This document shows, in pieces, positions 8,537 through 19,857 of a DNA stretch of 64,000 nucleotides. The stretch is taken from NCBI RefSeq assembly GCF_017875645.1, contig NZ_JAGGMR010000001.1:3038001-3102000 (forward strand), in the 5' to 3' direction. Each line of letters begins with the position of its first letter. Position 1 is the stretch's first letter. The notes beneath the pieces are model-generated. The model was not told the DNA's origin and made no database searches. It saw only the letters and a list, made by a program, of their open reading frames with translations. The DNA is from Nocardia goodfellowii. Lineage in GTDB: Bacteria > Actinomycetota > Actinomycetes > Mycobacteriales > Mycobacteriaceae. The translations under genes were made by a program, and so were the position numbers.

Positions 8537-8974
8537 TCAGGGCAGGGCCACGCAGGCGGTGCCCGCGTTCAATCCGTTGCCGACCGTCACCTTGACCGAG
8601 GCCCCTTCGCGATATTGGTTGTGGCCCGCACCGATGTAGTGCTCCCCGGTCGCGTTCGGGGTCCAGTCGACGGTGAATTTGCCCGGCTGGCCCGCGATCT
8701 CCTTGACCGCGCCGAACACGCCGGTGGCGGCGTGGCTCCACTGGCCGTTCTTGTACACCTGGTCCTCGACCCAGACCACCTTGTCGCCGGGGTCACCGGT
8801 GATGGTGACGGTGTACTTGCAGCCGGTGCCGAAGGAGTTGGCGCCGAGCGAAATGCCGGGCGCGACACTCACCTCGGTGATGTATGCCGAGGCGGTGGGC
8901 GCGGTGAGCACGGCTCCGGCGGTGGCGGTAGCGAAAACTGTCAATGCTGTCAGTGCAATTCGTCTATCGGTCAT
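8537..8974 (-). CDS. Secreted Ig-like protein, unknown function
   Basis: 145 residues with a standard Sec signal peptide (MTDRRIALTALTVFATATAG..., predicted cleavage after TASA near residue 30). The mature ~115 residues are rich in beta-strand patterns (KYTVTITGDPGDKVVWVEDQVY, GKFTVDWTPNATGEHYIGA), consistent with one Ig-like sandwich. Two cysteines (GTGCKYT and TACVALP at the C-terminus) could form a disulfide. Similar small exported proteins are common in Nocardia and mycobacteria. No enzymatic motif is visible. Confidence 0.75.
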   Translation of the reverse strand: MTDRRIALTALTVFATATAGAVLTAPTASAYITEVSVAPGISLGANSFGTGCKYTVTITGDPGDKVVWVEDQVYKNGQWSHAATGVFGAVKEIAGQPGKFTVDWTPNATGEHYIGAGHNQYREGASVKVTVGNGLNAGTACVALP

Positions 8975-9073
8975 GTCCCCATACTCGCGCCGGGTGCCTG
9001 ATCCCGGCAGGACTTCCGGAGCACTCGCAGGTCAGGGGTTCGGAGCGGCATCGGCGGTGATAGGTTCGCCGGC

Positions 9074-9949
9074 ATGTCCCGCCGCGACGACAAGACGGTC
9101 TGCCTGATCCTGGTGACGTACCAGTCCGCCGAGGATCTACCGCCGTTTCTGGAGTCGCTGCCCGCGGCGGTCGAGCCCTACTCGCTCGAGGTGATCTGTG
9201 TGGACAACACCTCGACCGATGGGAGCGCCGACATCGTCGAGGAATTCGGTGGCCGTGCGATCCGCAACAGCGAGAACGTCGGGCTGTCGGCGGCGATCAA
9301 TCAGGGCGCGGCCGAGACGGACGCCGAATGGCTGCTGGTGGCCAACCCGGACACCCGCCTGAGCCCCGGATCGATTGCGGCACTGGTGGACACGGCGCGC
9401 ACGGACTATCGCATCGGCATGATCGGTCCGCGCATCGCCCGGTTGGACGGCACGCCGTACCCGAGCGGCCGGCGCTTCCCGTCGCCGCTGACCGGTGCCG
9501 CGCACGCGTTGCTCGGCGGGGTGTGGCCAAGTAACCCCGCGACGCGCGAATATTTCGGCGAACCCGGCACCACAGTGGGCGATGTCGACTGGATCTCCGG
9601 CTGCTGCATGCTCTTCCGGCGCGGCGCCTTCGATTCCGTCGGCGGCATGGACACCCGCTACTTCCTCTACTTCGAGGAAACCAAAATGGCTCTGGACATG
9701 CACCGCGCCGGTTGGCGCGTGGTGCTCGATCCCGGCGTGGAGATTCGGCACCGCGAGGGCGGCAGCATGCGTCACGCCCCCTTCCGCAAGGTGCGCACCC
9801 ATCACCGCAGCGCACTGCGCTTCTACTGCGACTACCACCGGCGCTCTCCCTGGCTGCTGTTCGCGCCGTTCGTCGCCGCTGGTCTGGCCGTGCGCGGCGC
9901 GATCGCGGTGTCACGCACGGCGCTGGCGCGGCGACGCGAAGTCGAATGA
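9074..9949 (+). CDS. Family 2 glycosyltransferase, rhamnosyltransferase-like
   Basis: 291 residues. The N-terminal GT-A domain has LILVTYQSAEDLPPFLESL, the nucleotide-sugar site VICVDNTSTDGSADIV, ENVGLSAAINQGA and the metal-binding LLVANPDTRLSPGS. WISGCCMLFRRGAFDSVGG and YFLYFEETKMALDMHRAGW follow. The length and the late motifs resemble mycobacterial WbbL, which adds rhamnose to the arabinogalactan linker, but this may be a paralogue. It probably acts at the inner face of the membrane on a polyprenyl-linked glycan. The donor sugar is inferred from family likeness only. Confidence 0.8.
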   Translation: MSRRDDKTVCLILVTYQSAEDLPPFLESLPAAVEPYSLEVICVDNTSTDGSADIVEEFGGRAIRNSENVGLSAAINQGAAETDAEWLLVANPDTRLSPGSIAALVDTARTDYRIGMIGPRIARLDGTPYPSGRRFPSPLTGAAHALLGGVWPSNPATREYFGEPGTTVGDVDWISGCCMLFRRGAFDSVGGMDTRYFLYFEETKMALDMHRAGWRVVLDPGVEIRHREGGSMRHAPFRKVRTHHRSALRFYCDYHRRSPWLLFAPFVAAGLAVRGAIAVSRTALARRREVE

Positions 9950-10030
9950 GCCGCTCACTGCTCGAGCACGTCGGCGCAGGATCGATACGCCCGCACCGTG
10001 CTGATCCGCACGGTGCGGTGACAGACGCGG

Positions 10031-11080
10031 TCAGTCGGTGACGTACCCGTTCAACGTATTCCGCAGATCCGTGAGCAGGGCGCGGGCGGCGATCAACCCG
10101 TTGCCGTGCCACACCGAGTCTTCTACCGCGAACACCCGCTTGTCGGTGGACGCGCTGAGCTCCTTGAACTCCTCGGAGCGAAGCGTCTTCTCGCCGAAGG
10201 TCTTTCCGTCCGCACCGTCGAACAAGACATAGATGAGGTCACCCTCGATCGGCTCGAGATCGGCGGGCGGCACGTCGTAGGAGGCGCCGCGCTGCGCGGT
10301 GGGCCGCTGCACTCCGGCGTCGGCGAGCACCTGCCCGGCGAAGCTGTCGCCGCCCTGCACCTGGATGGCCTCGGCGGTGAAACGCGCGACGGAGGCCTGG
10401 GTTTGGCCGGCCGCGATCGCGTTGCCGGTGTCGGCGGCCTCGACGCGGTAATCGGCCAGCGCCTGCTCCGCGGCGGCTACCCGGCCCAAACCGGAAGCGT
10501 AAGCGAGGAATTCGGCCTGCCAGCCAGCGTCCGCGCCGACCAGAACGGTGGGGGCGATCTGCTGCAGGTTGCCGAAACCGGAAGCGCCGGTGGCGGACTC
10601 GCCGAGAATCACGTCCGGGCGGAGTTCGGCGATCTTGGCGAGGTCGGGCTGGGCGGGGGAGCCGAGGGCCGGGATCTGCACCACGCCGTAGCCGAGGTAC
10701 TGCGGTTGCGGGCGAGGGCCTTCGATGGTGACCGCGCCGACCACCCGCTCCCAGAGGCCGAGCGCGCACGCCGCGTCGAGCGCGGCGGTCGACAGCACCA
10801 CGATGCGCTGCGGATCGGCCGGCACCTGTGAGACTCCGGCCGCGTGGGTGACGGCCCGGGTGCCGCCCGCCTGATCGGGGGTGCTGGGCAGCGGGCAGGC
10901 CTTGGCGGTGTCGCGTTCCACTCCGACGACCCCGGCCCCCGCGATATTCGTGGTGGTGCGGACGATCGAACTCGCGTCGTCCGCTTTGCCGCAGCCCGCG
11001 ACCAAGGCGACGACGGCCACGGCGCCCAACACCAAGGCGCGACTGTGATTTCGGGTGCGATCCAAGACGCTCACCGGCAT
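10031..11080 (-). CDS. Iron-siderophore ABC transporter substrate-binding lipoprotein
   Basis: 349 residues from ATG 11080 (MPVSVLDRTRNHSRALVLG), chosen because a signal sequence with lipobox LVAGC follows. The mature protein is a FecB/FepB-type periplasmic binding fold: PQRIVVLSTAALDAACALGLWERVVG in the first lobe, then LAKIAELRPDVILGE, then the long connecting helix region EFLAYASGLGRVAAAEQAL. It probably captures a ferric siderophore or heme-related ligand at the cell surface. Its position beside ctaD and serB matches mycobacterial fecB (Rv3044). No permease genes are adjacent, as in mycobacteria. Confidence 0.85.
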   Translation of the reverse strand: MPVSVLDRTRNHSRALVLGAVAVVALVAGCGKADDASSIVRTTTNIAGAGVVGVERDTAKACPLPSTPDQAGGTRAVTHAAGVSQVPADPQRIVVLSTAALDAACALGLWERVVGAVTIEGPRPQPQYLGYGVVQIPALGSPAQPDLAKIAELRPDVILGESATGASGFGNLQQIAPTVLVGADAGWQAEFLAYASGLGRVAAAEQALADYRVEAADTGNAIAAGQTQASVARFTAEAIQVQGGDSFAGQVLADAGVQRPTAQRGASYDVPPADLEPIEGDLIYVLFDGADGKTFGEKTLRSEEFKELSASTDKRVFAVEDSVWHGNGLIAARALLTDLRNTLNGYVTD

Positions 11081-11150
11081 GCCGGAGAGGGTACAGGGGG
11101 TCCGACACCGCCGGTCGCGCACCACAGACCCGTGTGCGACCGGCGGCCGC

Positions 11151-11240
11151 TCAGGCGGCGTCGCCGCCCAGGTTGAAGCGGGCCCCGGTCACATCGGAGA
11201 CGGTGGCGATCCGCCCGTACGGAGTGTCCACGGCCTGGGG
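11151..11240 (-). pseudogene. Remnant of a VOC/glyoxalase-fold gene (3' end only)
   Basis: On the minus strand the reading frame that ends at 11151 encodes DTPYGRIATVSDVTGARFNL, the typical last strand of a VOC-superfamily (glyoxalase/bleomycin resistance) protein, ending in GGDAA. Upstream of it the frame becomes Arg- and His-rich sequence unlike the family, and no start or first metal-binding half is present. A hairpin (GTCGC-CAC with GTG-GCGAC, 11114-11140) follows, as expected for a former gene end. The fragment therefore looks like decayed coding DNA. Confidence 0.5.
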
Positions 11241-11453
11241 TGAGTCATTGGCGCAATCTCCTGTCCAGTGATGGAACACTCTCTGCGAATAGAGACGGAG
11301 TACTCGGCCGCGAATCATCGTCGCACGCCAGACGAGGTGCGCGCGCTTCTTATAGCTCTTGAAATACGACACAACGTAGGACCCGTGCGGATCACTGTCG
11401 CAGCACGGTTTACGATCTCAGGAGCGCACCTAAAGGCACCTTCAGGAGGATCA

Positions 11454-14553
<3,100 letters not shown>

Positions 14554-14652
14554 GGAACCTCCGACACGGTCCGCCGGACTGTCGCCCAGCGGACCGCCGA
14601 TGGTCGCGACGGTAGGCTCGGGCGGATCGGTCCTTCGGCGAACGGAGACGTG

Positions 14653-15114
14653 ATGCGGAAATCGTTGGTGATCTTGCTGCTCGGTCTGGCGGTCGCCGCC
14701 TGCGGTACCGATTCGGGCGATGAGCACGCCGGGCACACCTCGACGCCGCCGGTGACCAGCGGGGGGTCGGAAACGCCTGTGCCCCAGGGCGGCGCGGTGA
14801 CCGTCACGAACGCCGACAACGGCCAGGAGCGCAAGCTGAACACCGGCCAGCGATTGGTGGTGCGGCTGCCGTCGAATCCGTCTACCGGCTACGGCTGGCA
14901 GGTGACCGGCCTCGACCAGAACGTGGTGAAACAGGCGGGGGACCGGGAATACGTCTCCGATCAGCCGGTTATGCCTGGTACGCCGGGCACCGAGGTGTGG
15001 ACCTTCACGGGTGATGCCGCGGGTTCCACGCAGCTGAAGATGGAATACAAGCGGCCTTGGGAGCAGGGTGTGGAACCGGCCGAAACATTCACTGTGGTGC
15101 TAGTGGTGGTGTGA
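14653..15114 (+). CDS. Chagasin (I42)-like protease-inhibitor lipoprotein
   Basis: 153 residues from ATG 14653; a GTG directly before it at 14650 is an alternative start. A signal peptide ends in the lipobox AVAACGT, followed by a Thr/Pro/Gly-rich linker. The C-terminal ~80 residues carry the chagasin loop signature LPSNPSTGYGWQV and the matching GTEVWTFTGDAAGSTQLKMEYKRPWE. I42 proteins inhibit papain-like cysteine peptidases; in bacteria the target is usually unknown. Its stop overlaps the next gene's start by one base, so the two are co-translated. Confidence 0.8.
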   Translation: MRKSLVILLLGLAVAACGTDSGDEHAGHTSTPPVTSGGSETPVPQGGAVTVTNADNGQERKLNTGQRLVVRLPSNPSTGYGWQVTGLDQNVVKQAGDREYVSDQPVMPGTPGTEVWTFTGDAAGSTQLKMEYKRPWEQGVEPAETFTVVLVVV

Positions 15115-15893
15115 TGACTTTCCCGGAGACGGGTTCGGTGGATACCCGATCGTCTACGCCGGAGGCTGATTTCGGCCTCCGGCATGCCGAGTTGGCGCGC
15201 GGTTACGGCGGCGCCGGTGACCCGGCGGACCCGGATCAGGTGCAAGCCATGCAGATGGTTTTGCACCTGCCCAAGCTGGATCCCCCGCCGCGCAGTGCCC
15301 TGCTGGCGGCGGCGGCGACCGCGGTGGTCGTGTTGTGCATGGACCCGCGGGTCGGACCCGAAGGTCCGTGGGCCGAGCGTTATCTCAGGTGGAAGCGGTC
15401 GCGGATCCGCAAGGTTGCCCGCCGCGCTCGCGGGGCGCAGTGGCTGGCCGCGAACGAGGTGGACGGCGTCACCGTCGACGTCGGCGGCGCGCAGGCTCGG
15501 GCTTTCGTGCCGAGTGCGGTGGGTGAGGTCGATCCGCGAATCAAGCGTTTGCAGATCGGCGGCACCGATCTGGCGCACGACGACCCGGGACCCACCGATC
15601 CGGAATTACCCGTGCTGTGGGTGAATTCGGCCTTGGAGATGACTCTCGGCAAGGCCGCCGCGCAGGTCGGCCACGCCAGTATGTTGCTCGCCGGCGCGCT
15701 GCCCGAGGAACTGGTCAGACGCTGGGCCGAGCGCGAATTCCACTGCGCGGTGCGCGAAGCCGACGGTGTGCGGTGGCGGGAGTTGTCGGCCAGGGTGAGC
15801 GCCGGTACGGCGGTGGCGGTGCGCGATGCCGGATTCACCGAAGTCGCTCCGGGTTCGCTGACGGTGATCGCGGTTCCGGCGGAGGCTTGGTAG
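15114..15893 (+). CDS. Peptidyl-tRNA hydrolase Pth2-like protein
   Basis: 259 residues from ATG 15114, immediately overlapping the previous TGA. The N-terminal half is family-specific and unassigned (QAMQMVLHLPKLDPPPRSALLAAAATAV). The C-terminal half, from LPVLWVNSALEMTLGKAAAQVGHASMLL, matches the Pth2 fold with its Gly-Lys-x-x-x-Gln-x-x-His-A pattern. It ends VRDAGFTEVAPGSLTVIAV, the usual Pth2 strand. Pth2 enzymes recycle peptidyl-tRNA, but the extra N-terminal domain suggests a distinct actinobacterial subgroup. Confidence 0.65.
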   Translation: MTFPETGSVDTRSSTPEADFGLRHAELARGYGGAGDPADPDQVQAMQMVLHLPKLDPPPRSALLAAAATAVVVLCMDPRVGPEGPWAERYLRWKRSRIRKVARRARGAQWLAANEVDGVTVDVGGAQARAFVPSAVGEVDPRIKRLQIGGTDLAHDDPGPTDPELPVLWVNSALEMTLGKAAAQVGHASMLLAGALPEELVRRWAEREFHCAVREADGVRWRELSARVSAGTAVAVRDAGFTEVAPGSLTVIAVPAEAW

Positions 15894-15996
15894 TCACCGC
15901 CGTCGAGTGTGGCTCGCGCGAATCTGGGTAGTTTTCACGGGACAGGGCGGCACCAACGCTGGTTGTGGCCCATGCTGGTTCGGAGGACAAGTCATC

Positions 15997-16254
15997 ATGA
16001 GCGTGCTGATGCTGATTCTTGCCGGGTGGATGCTGTTGTCACTTCCGCTGGCGCTGCTCGTCGCGCGGATGTTCCGGACCGCGCCGCCCGCCGATCGTCC
16101 GCGTCAGGGTCGCCTGAGCACCCGGGCCCGGATCATCCAACTTCGCCACCGGATGCCGCGCTCGGGCCGCGCCGCGTGGGTCGGTCGGACATCGCCGGCG
16201 CATTTGGTCCAAGATGGAGCGCGTGCCGCAACCGGATCCCGATCTGCTCATTGA
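15997..16254 (+). CDS. Small single-pass membrane protein, unknown
   Basis: 85 residues from ATG 15997 with CGGAGGA about 9 nt upstream. Residues 3-25 (VLMLILAGWMLLSLPLALLVARMF) form one membrane helix; the rest is short, basic and rich in Arg/Pro, consistent with a cytoplasmic tail. The 3' end overlaps the start of the ABC ATPase by 41 nt in another frame. The last ~25 residues may reflect overlap rather than selected sequence. No family recognised. Confidence 0.55.
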   Translation: MSVLMLILAGWMLLSLPLALLVARMFRTAPPADRPRQGRLSTRARIIQLRHRMPRSGRAAWVGRTSPAHLVQDGARAATGSRSAH

Positions 16255-17047
16255 TTTCACCGATGTGACCATCCGACGTTCAGGCCATACCCTGGTCGGT
16301 CCGGTCACCTGGCAGGTCGAGCTCGACGAACGCTGGGTCGTCCTCGGACCCAACGGCGCGGGCAAGACCTCACTGCTCCGCATGGCCGCCGCCGAAGTAC
16401 ATCCCACTTCGGGGCAGGCCAATCTGCTCGGCGAGACACTCGGCAAAACCGATGTCTCCGAACTTCGTCCACGCATCGGACTGTCCTCCGCCGCCATCGC
16501 CTCCCGCGTGCCGCGCGAGGAGAAGGTCAGCGATCTGGTGGTCTCGGCCGGTTACGCGGTGCTCGGGCGCTGGCGTGAACGCTATGACGACGTCGACACC
16601 GATCGCGCCATCGACATGCTGGAAAGCCTGGGCGCGGAACATCTTTCCGACCGCACCTACGGCACCCTGTCCGAGGGGGAGCGCAAACGGGTGCTCATCG
16701 CGCGCGCGTTGATGACCGACCCGGAACTGCTGCTGCTCGACGAGCCCGCGGCGGGCTTGGACCTCGGCGGTCGCGAGGAACTGGTGGAACGGCTCGGCGA
16801 CCTCGCCGCCGACCCGGACGCGCCCGCCATGGTGCTCGTGACCCATCACGTGGAGGAGATTCCGCCGGGCTTCACCCACGGGCTGCTGCTGAACGAGGGC
16901 GAGGTCGTCGCGCAAGGGCTGTTGAGTGATGTGCTCACCGCGGAGAACCTGAGTGACGCGTTCCGTCAGTCGATCGCGCTGGATCGGGTGGACGGGCGCT
17001 ACTTCGCGCGCCGGGCCAGGCGGGCCGGCAAGCACCGCCACCGCTGA
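16214..17047 (+). CDS. ABC transporter ATP-binding protein
   Basis: 277 residues with all ABC motifs: Walker A GPNGAGKTSLLRM, signature LSEGERKRVLIARAL, Walker B LLLLDEPAAGLDLGG and the switch His in VTHHVEEIPP. There is no membrane domain and no permease gene nearby, so the partner is elsewhere or the protein acts alone. The motif HHVEEIPPGFTHGLLL resembles the ModF/YlmA group, fitting mycobacterial Rv3041c at the same position. The transported substrate is unknown. Confidence 0.88.
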   Translation: MERVPQPDPDLLIDFTDVTIRRSGHTLVGPVTWQVELDERWVVLGPNGAGKTSLLRMAAAEVHPTSGQANLLGETLGKTDVSELRPRIGLSSAAIASRVPREEKVSDLVVSAGYAVLGRWRERYDDVDTDRAIDMLESLGAEHLSDRTYGTLSEGERKRVLIARALMTDPELLLLDEPAAGLDLGGREELVERLGDLAADPDAPAMVLVTHHVEEIPPGFTHGLLLNEGEVVAQGLLSDVLTAENLSDAFRQSIALDRVDGRYFARRARRAGKHRHR

Positions 17048-17082
17048 AGCCCGCGCAACCAAGCACGCGTTAGGGTGCAGAC

Positions 17083-17901
17083 GTGAGTGACAAGACTGAG
17101 GCGGTACCGACCAAGGACGCGTCGACGGTGATGCTGGTGCGTGACAGTGCCGCGGGTCCCGAGGTGTTCTTGCAGCGCCGGGTCGGCGCCATGGCATTCG
17201 CCGCCGGGATGACGGTGTTCCCGGGCGGCGGCGTCGATCCGTCCGACGGCACCGCCGACATCGCCTGGGCCGGGCCCGAACCGGCGTGGTGGGCCGAGCG
17301 TTTCGGGACCACCGAGGAGCGGGCCAAAGCCCTGGTGTGCGCGGCGGTCCGCGAGACCTTCGAGGAATGCGGCGTGCTGCTGGCCGGACCCATCGCGGGC
17401 ACGGTCGTCTCCGACACCACCGAGTACCGCACGGCGCGCGGCCAGCTGGAACGGCGCGAACTCTCGCTGGCCGCCTTCCTGGCCGAGGCGAACCTGGTGC
17501 TCCGCGCGGATCTGCTGCGGCCGTGGGCGAATTGGATCACCCCGGTCGTCGAGCAGCGCCGCTACGACACCCACTTCTTCGTAGCGGTGCTGCCCGCAGG
17601 CCAGCTCGCCGATGGCGCCACTACCGAAGCGGCCGAGGTGCAATGGCGCACCCCAGCTCAGGCGTTGGACCGCTGGCGCGCGGGCGAGGACATTCTGCTG
17701 CCGCCGACCTGGGCCCAGCTCGACGCCCTGAGCCGATTCGGTTCCACCGCCGACATTTTCGCCGCCGATGTCGTCATCGACCCGATCATGCCGGTGCTCA
17801 CCCAGGTCGACGGCGCGCACGTGCTGTCGTTCCCCGACAACACGCGCTACTTCGCCGACCTACCGGACCAGAGCAAACTGCGTGGTTCCCTGCGCAAGTG
17901 A
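17083..17901 (+). CDS. NUDIX hydrolase
   Basis: 272 residues. The NUDIX box is recognisable as the segment before and through VRETFEECGVLLAG, with an N-terminal strand STVMLVRDSAAGPEVFLQRRV and FPGGGVDPSD. An insertion of about 50 residues separates PGGGVD from the RETFEECG helix, as in the RppH-unrelated, CoA-pyrophosphatase-like or NUDT19-like group. It hydrolyses a nucleoside diphosphate linked to X; X is not predictable. It occupies the position of mycobacterial Rv3040c, 35 nt after the ABC ATPase, and could be in one operon with it. Confidence 0.85.
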   Translation: MSDKTEAVPTKDASTVMLVRDSAAGPEVFLQRRVGAMAFAAGMTVFPGGGVDPSDGTADIAWAGPEPAWWAERFGTTEERAKALVCAAVRETFEECGVLLAGPIAGTVVSDTTEYRTARGQLERRELSLAAFLAEANLVLRADLLRPWANWITPVVEQRRYDTHFFVAVLPAGQLADGATTEAAEVQWRTPAQALDRWRAGEDILLPPTWAQLDALSRFGSTADIFAADVVIDPIMPVLTQVDGAHVLSFPDNTRYFADLPDQSKLRGSLRK

Positions 17902-17967
17902 GGCGGGTCCGCTGATCGTGGGATGTCGGTGGTGGACAGAGCCCTGACGCCGTCTTGCGCCGGGCAT

Positions 17968-18053
17968 CGGCGGCACCCGTGTCTAGACCAGCAGCTTGTT
18001 GCGGCTGATACGGCGGCACCCGCGTCTAGACCAGAGGCTTGTAGCGGCTGAAA
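17968..18053. repeat. 43-bp imperfect tandem duplication at the end of the GNAT gene
   Basis: Units at 17968-18010 and 18011-18053 both start CGGCGGCACCCG and contain GTCTAGACCAG, differing at about seven bases. The second unit holds the last codons and TAG stop of the minus-strand acetyltransferase; the first is an extra copy of that coding end lying beyond the stop. Confidence 0.8.
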
Positions 18054-18853
18054 CGGGTGACCTCGTAGCCAAGGGACTCGTAAAGCCGTAGCGCCGGGGT
18101 GTTTCCGGCGAAGACGTGCAACCCCAGGCTGGTCGTCCCGGCGGCGAGCGCGACACCTTCGGCGAGCAGCATCAGGGACCGGCCGTGGCCGCGCCCGCGG
18201 TGCGCCTCCGCGACTTTCACGTCGTAGACGAAAGCGTGCGTGTCGTTCGTGCGTGCCACCCACACGTGACCGACTGCGGCCCCCTGGCATTCGAGCACGC
18301 GGAACCAGGTATCGGGTGTGGCGAGGCCGTCGGGCAGGTTGTCCCGGTCGTCGGCCTCGGCTTTGGTGCGGGCCTGCTCGGGGGTGAGGCCGCGGTCGAT
18401 CCACTCCTGGGTGTACTCGGCCAGTTCGGTGCCCTGCCAGACGTCGAACTCGGCCTCGGTCATCGGCCGAGGACTGACCTCGGCTGGCAGCGTAGGTGGC
18501 TCGGCCGGAAGGTGTTTGACCATGTTCCGGCTGCGTTCGCGATAACCGAGTGCGGTGCTCAGGCGCAGTCCGGCGGCGGCGTCGGCGGGGACCGTGATGC
18601 TCACCTGCGTGCATCCCCACCCCTGCAGCACCTCCTCGGCCGCGAGCACCGCGATGGCTCCGCGCCCTTTGCGGCGCTCGTCCGCGTCGATGCGCAGCGC
18701 GCGGATCGTGCCCACGCCGGGCCCGTAGCGGGGCATGGTGGCGATCCGGATCAGGCCGACGCGCCTGCGGTTGACGCACACGTCGTAGGCGCGGGAGGTG
18801 GCGCCGTCGGCGTCGTGCTGGAGCGGCTGCGTGGGCCGAATCGTGGTCGTCAT
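18026..18853 (-). CDS. Tandem-GNAT acetyltransferase
   Basis: 275 residues from ATG 18853 (MTTTIRPTQPLQHDADG). Two GNAT domains are visible. In the first, RALRIDADERRKGRGAIAVLAAEEVL is the acetyl-CoA loop region. The second has VAEAHRGRGHGRSLMLLAEGVALAAGTTSLGLHVFAGNTPALRLYESLGYEV, a full R/Q-x-x-G-x-G/A motif and a strong final strand. The second domain looks catalytic; the first is more divergent. Likely an N-acetyltransferase of unknown acceptor. Its 3' end carries a 43-bp tandem duplication that repeats the coding tail beyond the stop. Confidence 0.8.
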   Translation of the reverse strand: MTTTIRPTQPLQHDADGATSRAYDVCVNRRRVGLIRIATMPRYGPGVGTIRALRIDADERRKGRGAIAVLAAEEVLQGWGCTQVSITVPADAAAGLRLSTALGYRERSRNMVKHLPAEPPTLPAEVSPRPMTEAEFDVWQGTELAEYTQEWIDRGLTPEQARTKAEADDRDNLPDGLATPDTWFRVLECQGAAVGHVWVARTNDTHAFVYDVKVAEAHRGRGHGRSLMLLAEGVALAAGTTSLGLHVFAGNTPALRLYESLGYEVTRFSRYKPLV

Positions 18854-18947
18854 CAACGCCGTTGTACCTCGCGCGACGGCTCTTGTCGCGGGATGCGCGG
18901 ACTCTGTGATGACAGGGTTGCGGGCGGCGGGCGGTAGCGTGCGTCCC

Positions 18948-19724
18948 ATGGCCGAATTCGTGACCCTCGAGCTGCCCGCCGGCGACACTGCGCGCGGTGT
19001 GGCCGTGCTGCGGATGAACCGCCCGCCGATGAACCGGATCAGCGTGCAACTGGTGCGCGAGATGGCCGCGGCCGCGGCTACGGTGGCCGCGGACCCCCGG
19101 GTCGCGGCACTGGTCGTGTACGGCGACGAGCGGGTGTTCGCCGCGGGCGACGAACTCGCCGAACTGTCCGAGCTGAGCCCGGAACAGGCCGCCGCGATGG
19201 CCGCCGATCTCCAAGCCGGGCTCGGCTGCCTGGCCGAGGTGCCGCAGCCGACGGTCGCCGCGATCAGCGGTTACTGTCTGGGCGCGGGTCTGGAACTCGC
19301 GCTCGGCGCGGATCGCCGGATCATCGGCGACAACGTGAAACTCGGTCTGCCGCAGATCCGTTCCGGCCTGATCCCGCTGGCCGGCATCCGTCGCCTGTCG
19401 CTGCTCATCGGGCCGGGCCCCGCGAAAGACCTCGTCTACACCGGACGGTTCGTGGAGCCCGAGGAGGCGATGGCGCTGGGTCTCGTCGACGAGGTCGTCG
19501 CTCCGGACGAGGTCTACAACGCCGCGATGCGGTGGGCGCGGCAGTTCAGCGCGGGCCCCACGCGAGCGCTGGCGGCGGCCAAAGCGGTCTTCGAGGCGGG
19601 CCCACACGGCTTGAATCGAGCCCAGACCGAATGGGCGGGCTTGTTCACCACCGAGGACCGCCGGATCGGGACGGAGTCGTACCTCGCCGAGGGCCCCGGT
19701 TCGGCCGCATTCGTGGGGCGCTGA
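18948..19724 (+). CDS. Enoyl-CoA hydratase/isomerase-family protein
   Basis: 258 residues from ATG 18948. Crotonase fold motifs are present: RPPMNRISVQLVREM, the oxyanion-hole segment ERVFAAGDELAEL and PTVAAISGYCLGAGLELALGADRRI. Of the two catalytic glutamates of true hydratases, the first is kept (Glu116 in GLELAL) and the second position, 20 residues later, is Gln136 (GLPQIRSGLIPLAG). Hydration of enoyl-CoA is therefore uncertain; an isomerase or binding role is possible. The position corresponds to mycobacterial echA17 (Rv3039c). It is divergent from the GNAT gene with a 94-nt gap. Confidence 0.85.
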   Translation: MAEFVTLELPAGDTARGVAVLRMNRPPMNRISVQLVREMAAAAATVAADPRVAALVVYGDERVFAAGDELAELSELSPEQAAAMAADLQAGLGCLAEVPQPTVAAISGYCLGAGLELALGADRRIIGDNVKLGLPQIRSGLIPLAGIRRLSLLIGPGPAKDLVYTGRFVEPEEAMALGLVDEVVAPDEVYNAAMRWARQFSAGPTRALAAAKAVFEAGPHGLNRAQTEWAGLFTTEDRRIGTESYLAEGPGSAAFVGR

Positions 19725-19857
19725 GCGACCGGCGCGCGATACGCGCACGCAGACCCGCAGATAGGAACACGTTTCAATCAGGCCGGATGTCCAGATCGAT
19801 CTCGATCGGTGGCCCGATTGCTGGCCTCATCTGGGGATTTGGGTAGGCTACCCGACC

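Noticed and set aside
11268..11453. Extended N-terminus of ctaD from an upstream ATG
   Set aside because: The extra 62 codons are unlike any oxidase subunit and lack an RBS; AGGAGGA just before GTG 11454 fixes the start.
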